Assembly: GCF_002368415.1 (NCBI RefSeq)
Contig: NZ_AP018290.1
Location: 1,305,470-1,369,469, forward strand
Source: Calothrix sp. NIES-4105
Lineage (GTDB): Bacteria > Cyanobacteriota > Cyanobacteriia > Cyanobacteriales > Nostocaceae
DNA: 64,000 nt
Reading direction: 5' to 3'
Part shown: positions 34,935 through 43,430 of the stretch, one piece after another
Layout of the letters: each line of letters starts with the position of its first letter
Numbering within the stretch: the first letter of the stretch is position 1
Notes under the pieces: model-generated
Database searches by the model: none
Told to the model about the DNA's origin: nothing
The model's input: only the letters and a program-made list of their open reading frames with translations
Made by a program: the position numbers and the translations under genes

Positions 34935-37643
34935 TTAAGTTAGATAATGTTGGATAAATGCCCGTAGTTGTATAATCTCGCAAGCATTGGCTTTTTGAAT
35001 TAGTTCTTGGGCAAAAGGTTTTAAATTGGGGTTTTGATTTTGGATTTGCTGGGCAACTTCGATAATGTCGTCAAGTTCTCCAATTTGGGCAAGTTCCCAA
35101 AGTTGGTCTAAGATTTCGCTACCAGGTGAGTGAATTATTTCGCTTTGTGTTCTGAGTTGGTTATTTTCATCTTCATTTGCTTCATAAATCCAATTTAATT
35201 GCAAGTGTTTTTGGATGAGTTCTAGCAACGTCTGGGCTTCTATGGGTTTGGGCAAAAAGTCATTGCCACCCGCATCTAAACTTTTATGGCGATCAATGTC
35301 AAAAACACTTGCAGAGGAAACAAGGACAATTTGGTTTTGTAATTTGGGGTGTGAGCGCAACTTTTGCAAAAACTCAAACCCATCCATTACAGGCATTGCC
35401 AAGTCGGTAATAATTAGATCGGGGCATGTTAGAAGGGTTTGTTCGATACCTTCGAGTCCATTACTGGCTTCGATAATCGAAAAGCCGATGGGTTCGAGGA
35501 GATTAACTAATACTGAACGATTTTCCCAACGGTCATCGATAACTAATATTTTGTGTTTGGAGCCAGAATATCCTTTAATTGCTCCTTGTTGCACAACTCT
35601 AGAAGCAGCAGCCCAATTTTCAGCTATAGAAAGTTCCACGTCAAACCAGAAGGTGCTTCCTTCACATGGAATACTTTGGACATTAATTTCGCTGTGCATT
35701 AACGAGACAATTTTTTGAGTAATTGCTAGTCCTAGTCCCGTACCTTCAGATTGCTTTTTAGTGTCACCAACTTGTTCAAAGGGTAGAAAGATTTTTTCGA
35801 TTTGAGATGCGGGCATCCCAACGCCTGTATCTTGTACTTGAAAGCGAATTTTTTGGTCGATAGATTCAACTTTTAAACTAACACTACCTTTGTCGGTGAA
35901 TTTAATCGCGTTGCCTAGTAAATTAATTAGCACTTGACGCAAGCGTTTTTCATCAGCGTAAACACCTACGGGTAATTGAGAGTCGGCTTGAAAATCAAAA
36001 GCAATCCCTTTTTGTTCTGCGCGGATGCGATTAATTTCGATTACACTTTGCAAGAAGGAAGGAAAGTGGAAGGGAACGGGGTGAAGTTCTAGTTTGCGGG
36101 CTTCGATTTTAGAAAGGTCAAGAACATCGTTAATTAAGTTGAGCAGATGGGCGCCGCATTGGTAAATAATGTCAATACCGTTGCGTCCTTTGGGAGTCAG
36201 AGGTTCACTGCGCTGTAGGATTTGAGCATAGCCAAGGATGCCGTTGAGCGGGGTTCGTAACTCGTGACTCATATTGGCGAGGAATTCGCTTTTGGCTTGG
36301 TTTGCACTATCGGCGCTTTCTTTGGCTTTTTGAAGTTCTACTGTACGTTCAATGACGCGCGCTTCAAGTTCTGTAAAGGAGGTTTTGAGTTGTATTGCCA
36401 TTTGGTTGAACGAGTGCGCTAAACCTTCCAATTCATTAATGCTGCTAGCTTCAACCGTATGTTCGAGTTCTCCAGAGGCAATAGCAACACTTGCTTGGCG
36501 CAATTTTAAAATTGGACGGGTTATCCAACGAGAAGTATAGATACCTACGAGGGTTGCAAACACTAATGCACCGAAGCAAAGCAAAACCGTAGCGCGCGTG
36601 TTGGCATTGATTTGTGCCATGAAATCAGATTCAGGAACAGCAACTACAACGAGCCAATCAATTCCTAACTTATCTCGCCAAGGAGTAACTTGAATTAGCT
36701 GACGTTCTCCATTCAAGTTAAATTCGAGTCGTTGAGTTGTTTGAATTAGACTAATGCCCTGCTTTTGAAGATGTTGAGCTGTAGAGCGAATCAGAGGGTC
36801 AGTGGCTTCTACCGCCTTGAACCGTTGCGCGCGATTATTCACCACTCGAAAAGGTTGTTCTGGGGCAGAAATAGCAACAAGACTGCCGTCACGTTCTAGA
36901 ATTGCAATGCGGCTTGAGGGGCTTGATTTGATTGTGCGGAGAAAATCGCTAATTTGTGTTAGACGTAAATCAACGGTAAAGATACCTTTAAGCGCACCAT
37001 TTGGCTTAAATACTGGATAACCTGCCGAAATTGAAACGATTGGATCCATTTGCCAAGCAAAAATCTGGCTCCATGTTGGTTTTTTGCGTTGGGCTGTTTC
37101 TATAAAAATGGGGTCGCGCTCTGGTGCATACTGCTGTGAAGAAAATAACTTCGTTCGATTACCGAGACTATCAGTTTCAAACGTCTTATACATTCCCCCA
37201 GTTGCCGCAGAAATTTCATCTATAGTTATTTTCTTTGGATCTAGGTAATAGCCTGCTGCTGCATAATTGCCTTTAATAGTAGTGTAGGTGATGTAGCCCA
37301 CATTAAACACCTGCATTTGCTTCCAAAAATGCTGCCCTAATTGCGGTAGATTTTCTAAATCAATTATTCCTAACTCTACGGCACTGGCGTTGAGTTGGTT
37401 GATAATTTTTGGTTGAGACAAGTAATGCTCTAAGTGTTGACTCGCGCGCTGGCTCATTTCTTGCTGTAATTGGGAAGCCAAATCATTAATCGCTTTCTGA
37501 CCATTGCGAAGAGAGAGATATCCTGTTAAGCTAACGGCAGCAAAGATTTGCAGTACAAATGGTACAATCAAAACTGATCGTAGTGGTATTGGTATACGAT
37601 GAATCCAGTTGGGATTGATGCGATACTTCGACGAGTAAGGCAT
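34935..37643 (-). CDS. Hybrid sensor histidine kinase/response regulator
   Basis: A 902-residue membrane protein. First membrane helix near residues 21-42, an extracytoplasmic Cache-type domain to about 345, a second helix (VLLCFGALVFATLVGIYTS), HAMP, then the H box FLANMSHELRTPLNGILGYA near 455-474, HATPase with NLLGNAIKFTDKG, DTGVGM and GTGLGLAI, a receiver near 695-815 (LVIDDRWENRS, DLIITDLAMPVMDGF, VSSASV, PKPI) and a short helical C-terminal region of the kind seen in similar cyanobacterial hybrids. It starts at ATG 37643. Ligand unknown and no partner regulator is adjacent. Confidence 0.93.
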   Translation of the reverse strand: MPYSSKYRINPNWIHRIPIPLRSVLIVPFVLQIFAAVSLTGYLSLRNGQKAINDLASQLQQEMSQRASQHLEHYLSQPKIINQLNASAVELGIIDLENLPQLGQHFWKQMQVFNVGYITYTTIKGNYAAAGYYLDPKKITIDEISAATGGMYKTFETDSLGNRTKLFSSQQYAPERDPIFIETAQRKKPTWSQIFAWQMDPIVSISAGYPVFKPNGALKGIFTVDLRLTQISDFLRTIKSSPSSRIAILERDGSLVAISAPEQPFRVVNNRAQRFKAVEATDPLIRSTAQHLQKQGISLIQTTQRLEFNLNGERQLIQVTPWRDKLGIDWLVVVAVPESDFMAQINANTRATVLLCFGALVFATLVGIYTSRWITRPILKLRQASVAIASGELEHTVEASSINELEGLAHSFNQMAIQLKTSFTELEARVIERTVELQKAKESADSANQAKSEFLANMSHELRTPLNGILGYAQILQRSEPLTPKGRNGIDIIYQCGAHLLNLINDVLDLSKIEARKLELHPVPFHFPSFLQSVIEINRIRAEQKGIAFDFQADSQLPVGVYADEKRLRQVLINLLGNAIKFTDKGSVSLKVESIDQKIRFQVQDTGVGMPASQIEKIFLPFEQVGDTKKQSEGTGLGLAITQKIVSLMHSEINVQSIPCEGSTFWFDVELSIAENWAAASRVVQQGAIKGYSGSKHKILVIDDRWENRSVLVNLLEPIGFSIIEASNGLEGIEQTLLTCPDLIITDLAMPVMDGFEFLQKLRSHPKLQNQIVLVSSASVFDIDRHKSLDAGGNDFLPKPIEAQTLLELIQKHLQLNWIYEANEDENNQLRTQSEIIHSPGSEILDQLWELAQIGELDDIIEVAQQIQNQNPNLKPFAQELIQKANACEIIQLRAFIQHYLT

Positions 37644-37797
37644 AGCAGCAAGCTCCTGTAAGAAAGCGATACTTTGGATGCATCTTTATTATTCCCTTAC
37701 AGAAACCAAAACAAACATGAACAAATAAAAATGTTTGGTTTAGTAGTAAAGATTAAACCCTGTCCAAAATATAGAGTTTGCTGTATTCACGTTACAA

Positions 37798-38289
37798 TTA
37801 GGCGCCGACTTGCGTAGTTACAAATTTATTGAGATAAACTAGAAAATCTTCAAGTGATTGTAAACTATTTAAATATAACTTTTGATTGTGGACTAATTGA
37901 ATAAAACCTAATATAGTAGCTTTTCTTTCAACCTCATTGATCTCTATCACCATATAGCCAATACGGTCTTCTCTAACTTCAGCAGGAATATAACAAAAGT
38001 CTTCTTGAGTAAGTACAGGACGACATTCTAATAATCCCTTATCCTTGATAAATAAACCAGCAGTATCCATTAAAGAAAGTAAAATATTATTCAAACCAGA
38101 ACTTTTAGTAATATCGGTTTCAATATCCATACACTGGCAGTAAAAGTCAACTGCGAGAACAGCTAAAGTATTTAAATATACTTGACGGGCTTTTTTTTGA
38201 TTGCGGCACTGCAAACTAGTTTTTTCAGCAGTTGCAATCATTCTACCATCGATAGGTATTGTAATTAGATTAGATTGTTTAGAATCCAT
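37798..38289 (-). CDS. DUF1822 family protein
   Basis: A cyanobacterium-specific family. From ATG 38289 (GGAG eight bases upstream) it has 163 residues, shorter than many members, which often exceed 250: ITIPIDGRMIATAEK, QVYLNTLAVLAVDFYCQCM, KGLLECRPVL, CYIPAEVREDRIGYMVIEIN and ATILGFIQLV are the family landmarks. The frame is open to 38343, inside the sigma-like gene. It follows that gene with a 19-base gap from stop to start; the two families are commonly neighbours in cyanobacteria. Function is unknown. Confidence 0.83.
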   Translation of the reverse strand: MDSKQSNLITIPIDGRMIATAEKTSLQCRNQKKARQVYLNTLAVLAVDFYCQCMDIETDITKSSGLNNILLSLMDTAGLFIKDKGLLECRPVLTQEDFCYIPAEVREDRIGYMVIEINEVERKATILGFIQLVHNQKLYLNSLQSLEDFLVYLNKFVTTQVGA

Positions 38290-38308
38290 TGCTGTCTCCA
38301 TATCGCAT

Positions 38309-39016
38309 TTACTCGCAAAGATACTTAGTGAAATAAGGTGCAAACTTTTTACAACATCTTTGGTAGAAACTGTAAATTGGTCCGTGCGTCGCTTCTGGAT
38401 TAAATTCTTGAGCTATTTCTTCCCAAGATTTATCTGACTCAATTTTCTTAAGTAAGATAGCTTGAAAGCTCGCATTTGAATTTCGATTAAATAGCGCGCG
38501 TTGTAATAATCCTTCGGGGTCTTCCTTGATAAACTCTAGTAATTTTTCAGAAGGAAGAGGATTTAAGTTAATAGGAGTGTAAATATCATATATATCGAAT
38601 TCGTCTCCATTACCTGTATACGTGTAGGTAGACATAATATCCCAATTAATCGAGTTAAAAGAATTTATTTTTCGCATTTTCAATATAAATACAACCCATC
38701 CCATAATTGAACCTTTTGTTGGGTCATACTTATCAATATTCTTACAAATATATAAGTAAGTCTCTTGGAGAGCTTCTTCATAGATATATCTTGATGCATC
38801 ATTCTGAGGTTTGGATAAACTATCTATCTTAGTTGTTAACTCACCAAAAAGCTTGGTCAGTGCTACTTGCTTATCTAACGATGCTTGTAATTGTGCTTTT
38901 TTATCTAACGAACCATCGGACGCTTTAATTGCAGCTTGTTGAGCTAATACTGCCAGGTCTTCGAGAGTCATAGTGAAAATCCTCTTCTTTGTTCGTGTGC
39001 CAATCGTTTCAGCCAT
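38309..39016 (-). CDS. Sigma-70-like regulatory protein (DUF1822-associated)
   Basis: About 235 residues from ATG 39016, which has GGAGGA ten bases upstream; ATG 38971 (AGAGGA upstream, MTLEDLAVLAQQ) is an alternative. The region RYIYEEALQETYLYICKNID, then YDPTKGSIMGWVVFILKMRK, matches sigma region 2 (core-binding and -10 recognition), and SFQAILLKKIESDKSWEEIA is like a region 4 HTH, both degenerate. It resembles cyanobacterial sigma-like proteins encoded before DUF1822 genes. It could be an ECF-like alternative sigma factor; its targets, including its own operon, are unknown. Confidence 0.72.
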   Translation of the reverse strand: MAETIGTRTKKRIFTMTLEDLAVLAQQAAIKASDGSLDKKAQLQASLDKQVALTKLFGELTTKIDSLSKPQNDASRYIYEEALQETYLYICKNIDKYDPTKGSIMGWVVFILKMRKINSFNSINWDIMSTYTYTGNGDEFDIYDIYTPINLNPLPSEKLLEFIKEDPEGLLQRALFNRNSNASFQAILLKKIESDKSWEEIAQEFNPEATHGPIYSFYQRCCKKFAPYFTKYLCE

Positions 39017-39037
39017 AATTGCGCTTCCTCCACTCAC

Positions 39038-39450
39038 AAAGATTTACATATCTACATAAATCATCTTGAGTAGCGCTAAACTTGGTTTCCATGTAGACAC
39101 CTAGTTCTAGAAGAAACTATTTCTCAGGGGAACTTAGTTATGCACTATTCAGAAATTTGGGTTGTATTTATATATATATATATGGATATATGGTGTACCT
39201 CCACGCCCTTAAGTTGGGGTTAGTTAATTTGGTTTACATATCTATCTCCAGAGTTAGAAGTGAGATTTATGCACGAACTTTAAAAAAACAAGAATATTTA
39301 CATTTTTTTACAAAAAGAGGTTTAAAGACTTAAAACAAGCTGCTTTACATTGAAAAAGTATTTACAAAACCTAAAAAAATTGGCATCCTCACAACTTCCT
39401 CAAACTTTTGACATAATCTGACAATACAGCATTCATGAGGGGTAATAACT
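39038..39450. other. Intergenic region with TA dinucleotide run
   Basis: About 430 bases between the sigma-like gene and the DUF2949 gene, which are divergent. A run of TA dinucleotides lies at about 39167-39183. No gene or clear operator was seen. It should contain both promoters. Confidence 0.5.
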
Positions 39451-39645
39451 ATGGAAACCACTAGAATGATTGATTTGATCAGCTTTTTGCAGAAAGACCT
39501 GGCAATTCCAGTTAATGATTTGCAATTGGCATTACGCCACATAGAGCAAACTCCAAGTTTACTACCAATAGTTCTTTGGCAGTATGGTTTAGTAACTTTA
39601 AGCCAATTAGATCAAATTTTTGACTGGTTGCAGAAAAGTTTTTGA
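39451..39645 (+). CDS. DUF2949 family protein
   Basis: A 64-residue cyanobacterial protein: MIDLISFLQKDLAIPVNDLQ, LALRHIEQTPSLLPIVLWQY and GLVTLSQLDQIFDWL are the family signature. GAGGGG about nine bases before the ATG confirms the start. Function unknown. It is monocistronic and ends before a terminator-like hairpin. Confidence 0.87.
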   Translation: METTRMIDLISFLQKDLAIPVNDLQLALRHIEQTPSLLPIVLWQYGLVTLSQLDQIFDWLQKSF

Positions 39646-39727
39646 CGACAAGCGACATCAAAAAGAAAATTCTGCATGAATACACTTCATATACTTCATC
39701 ATGTAGAGAACCAGGTATAACATAGCT

Positions 39728-39772
39728 TAAAAAAGCCGAAGTTATTTACCTTCGACCTTTTTAGCTTTTATG
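39728..39772 (+). terminator. Probable terminator after the DUF2949 gene
   Basis: AAAAAGCCGAAG and CTTCGACCTTTTT form an imperfect stem around TTATTTAC, with T-rich sequence on the right and A-rich on the left, so it could act in both directions. Confidence 0.55.
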
Positions 39773-39802
39773 TATAATATGGGTGCGCGTCTCAACTCAA
39801 GC

Positions 39803-40729
39803 TTAAGATTGTCTTTCAAACCTAGCTAATAACTCCTCGCGCGATAGTTGTATCAGCAAAGGAGTAAATTCTTCTGGTGACAGCGGTAATATTGTTTCTA
39901 CAATCGCTTGAAGTTCGTTATCTATTGAACCAAAACGAACTCGTAATAAATTTTCGATTGTAGTGCGTCGTTCTTCTTGACGACCTTCTTGCCGCCCTTC
40001 TTGCCGCCCTTCTTGACGGCTTTGTTGTTGAATTTGTTCTTTTTCTTGTTGGTATAGTGGCGCCAGTCTCATAATTAATTCCCTGTCAGTATCATTTGGA
40101 TTTTTTATAGTTGCCAAGTTGTTACGCAAGTTGTACAACAATTCTAAACTTATTTCTTTATAAGGGTTGTTTTCTGGTAATGCTTCAAGTTCGTCAATTG
40201 CTCGTTGTTGAACTTTGTCACGTCCAAGAACTCTCAACCACAGCGTTTCGGGTTTTTTGGGCAGTTGATGGACAACAACTATCGCTGCTCGTAAACCTGG
40301 TGCTAAAAAATATACTCCTTTCGGCCAGCCTCTTCTAGGACTGGCGCCGAAGTAAGATAGTTTTGTTTTAGATGCTGTTGGTGTGATTATCCATACTTTC
40401 GGTATTTCTCTTGATTTTAATTTTTTATTCTTCCTTTTGGCCTTGCGTCGTAAAGAACCCTTTACTTCTAGTTGCTTTAGCAGACAATCTTCTATCTCGT
40501 CTGCTGTTGCTGCATTTCGGTAAGGTTCGAGAATTGCTGGGTATTGTGCAATTTACCCAAGTAGACCAAGTGGCTGTAAGTTGGCTTTTTGTTGTGAGTC
40601 GGGCATGAACAAGACATCAATTAACTTGACTTCTCCTCTTACCCGCGCAAATGATTCTACTTTTCCCGATGGCGCCAGTAATGCTTCCAAATAATCTTTA
40701 CTAAATTGGTCATGTATAAACTTGGTCAT
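39803..40729 (-). pseudogene. Rpn/DUF4351-type protein with an internal stop
   Basis: From ATG 40729 the frame reads MTKFIHDQFSKDYLEALLAP, SGKVESFARVRGEVKLIDVL, FMPDSQQKANLQPLGLLG, then TAA at 40553-40555, and continues without any further stop for 249 codons (IAQYPAILEPYRN onward) to 39803. It ends with RQEG repeats and a DUF4351-like tail (TTIENLLRVRFGSIDNEL, LSREELLARF). The N-terminus matches cyanobacterial Rpn/DUF4351-type proteins. A single nonsense codon thus splits a 308-codon gene. The repeated QEGR stretch derives from a 12-bp tandem repeat. Confidence 0.8.
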
Positions 40730-40942
40730 TTAATGGGCGATTCCCTAATCAGTTTTGAATGTAATGAGTAACATCATATTGTTTTTTATGTATATAAGTA
40801 CTACTCAGTTAAAAATTAAACCAAACTTTTATTTTTCGTTTGCAAAAAATTTATGTTGAAATAAGTAAATTCTATTTAATTATTGTAATTATTTATCGTA
40901 GGTTGGGTCCAGGAACAAGATCCGACATAATTGCGACTCGTG

Positions 40943-42229
40943 CTACCCAAAGCTCTCGGTTGTATATATGTAAGTATCCGGACTACCAACTACTAATAAA
41001 CCGCCATCGCTTTCTAAATTTAGGGTATTAGCGATTCCGCGTTGGATGATTTGAATTAATTGTTGTGGTCTGAAGGATTCTAGGTTCACGAAGTTGCCTG
41101 CTTGTAGCCATTGTAATTCTTCAGGTGAGAGATTATTACAAATTTCGCTGGATAGTTGGCTTGCTTCGCTTGCTGATTGGGGTGACGTTTCAATGAATAT
41201 ATTCTTTTTCGCGGCAATCACTTGATGAGGTGTTATACCCATATCAATAATGACAACATTGCTGTTTTGAAACCAGTTTGAACTTGTTTTGAGACGGTTG
41301 ACTAAACCTAAGCCTCTTGGTGTACAACTATGTAATGCATAAACTTTTAATTCCGGATTGCGTCGTAGCATATCCATTGTGGTTTGAAATATGCTTTCTG
41401 GATAACCTGTAATACTAAGGATGGCACAGTTGTTTTCAAAGTGAAAGTTATTAGCGATTAAAAATTGCGCTACATCTGCACTGTCACAAACGATTAATCT
41501 ATCAAAGCTGTATGCTGTAACATCTGAGTTAATAGGGGTAGCTTGATTATTCAGTTCTTCCGGCGCCGTAAGTAATTTTTGAATATTGCCATTAACTTCC
41601 TGCCAGCGGTTAAGCCAGTCTTGATAAGCTGATTCACCAATTAGAAATTCTTGGGCTATGGTGGTTTGATTTGGCAAAGTGGCGCCTTTATATATAGAAA
41701 ACATACCCAAAAGTACAGCTACCACATATACAAGAAATGAATTAATTTGAACACCATAAAAAATACCACTGATTAAAGTCATTACTCCTACAAATATTAG
41801 TGATTTTGCGCTTCCTTTCCGACTTGCAGCATTCAACTTTGGAGAGTTTGTATTTTTAATGAGAATTGTAATAGTAATTATTTGATAAATAAAATTTAAA
41901 ATTAAAGTTCCAAGTGTACCTCCTAAAGAGCTAGTAAAAATAGTAAAAAATATCAAACCAAAAATGTAAACACTACCAAAACCAACGCGATTAAACGCTT
42001 TTTTTCTAAATCTACTATCTAATAAATAAAACATCTGCTTAGGTGTAAAGAACAGAGTGTTATTTACAGAAATATCGCTAATAGCTTTAGCAAACATTGG
42101 GTCTGTTAACTTGATGGCACCCATGCTTGTCGGTTCAAAGACGAAGAGATGACCGCAGTTTGAACATTTACCGTAGTTTGCAGTTCTGTCTTTGAGATTA
42201 TTGTCAGTTCCGCAGTTAATGCACTTCAT
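40943..42229 (-). CDS. Zinc-ribbon membrane protein of unknown function
   Basis: A 428-residue protein not recognised as a named family. It begins with a zinc ribbon (CINC at residues 3-6 and CSNC near 22-25), has a helical region, then four hydrophobic segments at about 80-190 (for example VYIFGLIFFTIFTSSLGG and VYVVAVLLGMFSIYKGA), and a 220-residue soluble C-terminal domain with an alpha/beta look (DRLIVCDSADVAQFLIAN, NNCAILSITGYPESIF, LKVYALHSC, NSNVVIIDMGITPHQVI). It is the last gene of a four-gene operon, 16 bases after the decarboxylase-like gene. A membrane scaffold or sensor for that pathway is possible; nothing more can be said. Confidence 0.65.
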   Translation of the reverse strand: MKCINCGTDNNLKDRTANYGKCSNCGHLFVFEPTSMGAIKLTDPMFAKAISDISVNNTLFFTPKQMFYLLDSRFRKKAFNRVGFGSVYIFGLIFFTIFTSSLGGTLGTLILNFIYQIITITILIKNTNSPKLNAASRKGSAKSLIFVGVMTLISGIFYGVQINSFLVYVVAVLLGMFSIYKGATLPNQTTIAQEFLIGESAYQDWLNRWQEVNGNIQKLLTAPEELNNQATPINSDVTAYSFDRLIVCDSADVAQFLIANNFHFENNCAILSITGYPESIFQTTMDMLRRNPELKVYALHSCTPRGLGLVNRLKTSSNWFQNSNVVIIDMGITPHQVIAAKKNIFIETSPQSASEASQLSSEICNNLSPEELQWLQAGNFVNLESFRPQQLIQIIQRGIANTLNLESDGGLLVVGSPDTYIYTTESFG

Positions 42230-42245
42230 AGTTTTTTAGTAGTAT

Positions 42246-43430
42246 TTAGATAATTTGATTTCCTAATAAGACACTGTAATCTTCACGTTTGCGAATTAAA
42301 CGGTGGTTGCCGTTTTCCAGCAACACTTCTGCGGGTCTAGGACGATGTAAAAAGTGCGACGACATTGCATATCCATAGGCGCCGACATCTAAAATAGCAA
42401 TAATATCATTTATTTGTAATGCTGGTAACAAACAGTTTTTACCTAAATAATCGCGCGAGTATGTAGTATTGCCACAAACATCTGTTTGAAATAAATTAGA
42501 AGACGTAGAAGATAAACAAACAATTTCTCGATAACCACCATGAACACTAGGCACACTTAAATTAGCCACAGTCGTATCAACACCAATAATTTGTTTATCT
42601 GATTGCCATTTCACCGATACAACTTTAGCAAGTAAAGTAGCACATCCGGCAATTGCTGCTCTACCAGGTTCAATAACCAATTCAATACTTATATCTAAAT
42701 TCTCTAAATAACGAGTTAATTCAGCACCAAACAACTCCCAGTCAAAAGCGGCACCACCATGACGATAAGGATAACCAAACCCGCCACCAAAATCCAAATA
42801 TGAAAAATCAGGTAAAACTCTTGCAATATCAATAACAGTATCAATAGCTTGAGTAAAAGCAGAAGTTGCATTAGTACCACTACCTCGATAAAAATGTAAC
42901 CCGCTAATCTTCAACCCCACATCAAGCGCTCTGGCACAAGCTTTCCCAAACTCCAATGGATGTACACCAATACGACTATCACCCGTCAACTCAGGAAAAT
43001 TCAAACGCAACCCCAACTTAACCTCTTCCCTTTGTGTCCTTTGTGTCCTTTGTGGTTCATTCCACAAACCATAAACCCGACAAAAAACCTCCAACTGAGA
43101 AACACTATCCAAATTAAACGTCCTAACCCCCCACTCCAACACCTCTAACATCTCATCACAATTAAGATTGCTACCACTATAAACAATCTTCTCCGGACTA
43201 AACCCAGCTTGTAAACCTAAATAAGCATCTCCAGGAGTATTAGCATGAAGTCCCCACCCACAATCTTTAAAAATTTTGAGTAAAGACAAATTCCCATTAG
43301 TCACACTCGCAAACCTAAACTGCGTCTTACCATACATAACAGACGTACTAATATATTTAATCGTTTGCCGCAATTTATCTCCATCATATATATATAGAGG
43401 AGAGCCATATATATCTAATACTTCCTTCAT
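42246..43430 (-). CDS. Decarboxylase-fold (DapDC/Orn-type) protein lacking the PLP lysine
   Basis: A fold-type III barrel protein of 394 residues from ATG 43430, which overlaps the previous stop codon as TAATG. Landmarks are GSPLYIYDGD, GWGLHANTPGDAYLGLQAGF, NLDSVSQLEVF, GLHFYRGSGTNATS, FGGGFGYP, IEPGRA and ILDVGAYGYAMSS, the usual order of diaminopimelate/ornithine decarboxylases. The Schiff-base lysine in the normal Y-A-x-K-A-N motif is replaced: the sequence here is FRFASVTNGN. Other cofactor residues (GGG, EPGR) remain. It may be a non-catalytic or altered enzyme. A short-repeat insertion (NEPQRTQRTQRE near residue 125) is carried in frame. Flanked by asparagine-synthetase-like and zinc-ribbon genes in one operon. 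Confidence 0.8.
   Translation of the reverse strand: MKEVLDIYGSPLYIYDGDKLRQTIKYISTSVMYGKTQFRFASVTNGNLSLLKIFKDCGWGLHANTPGDAYLGLQAGFSPEKIVYSGSNLNCDEMLEVLEWGVRTFNLDSVSQLEVFCRVYGLWNEPQRTQRTQREEVKLGLRLNFPELTGDSRIGVHPLEFGKACARALDVGLKISGLHFYRGSGTNATSAFTQAIDTVIDIARVLPDFSYLDFGGGFGYPYRHGGAAFDWELFGAELTRYLENLDISIELVIEPGRAAIAGCATLLAKVVSVKWQSDKQIIGVDTTVANLSVPSVHGGYREIVCLSSTSSNLFQTDVCGNTTYSRDYLGKNCLLPALQINDIIAILDVGAYGYAMSSHFLHRPRPAEVLLENGNHRLIRKREDYSVLLGNQII
43027..43058. repeat. Short tandem repeat (TTTGTGTCC) inside coding sequence
   Basis: The same repeat family as at 18805 and 19947, here inside the decarboxylase-like gene, where it is read as PQRTQRTQR on the minus strand without breaking the frame. 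Confidence 0.85.

Noticed and set aside
35215-35718. 167-residue plus-strand frame
   Set aside because: Antisense to the hybrid kinase, whose minus-strand frame is fully conserved; composition is that of a shadow.
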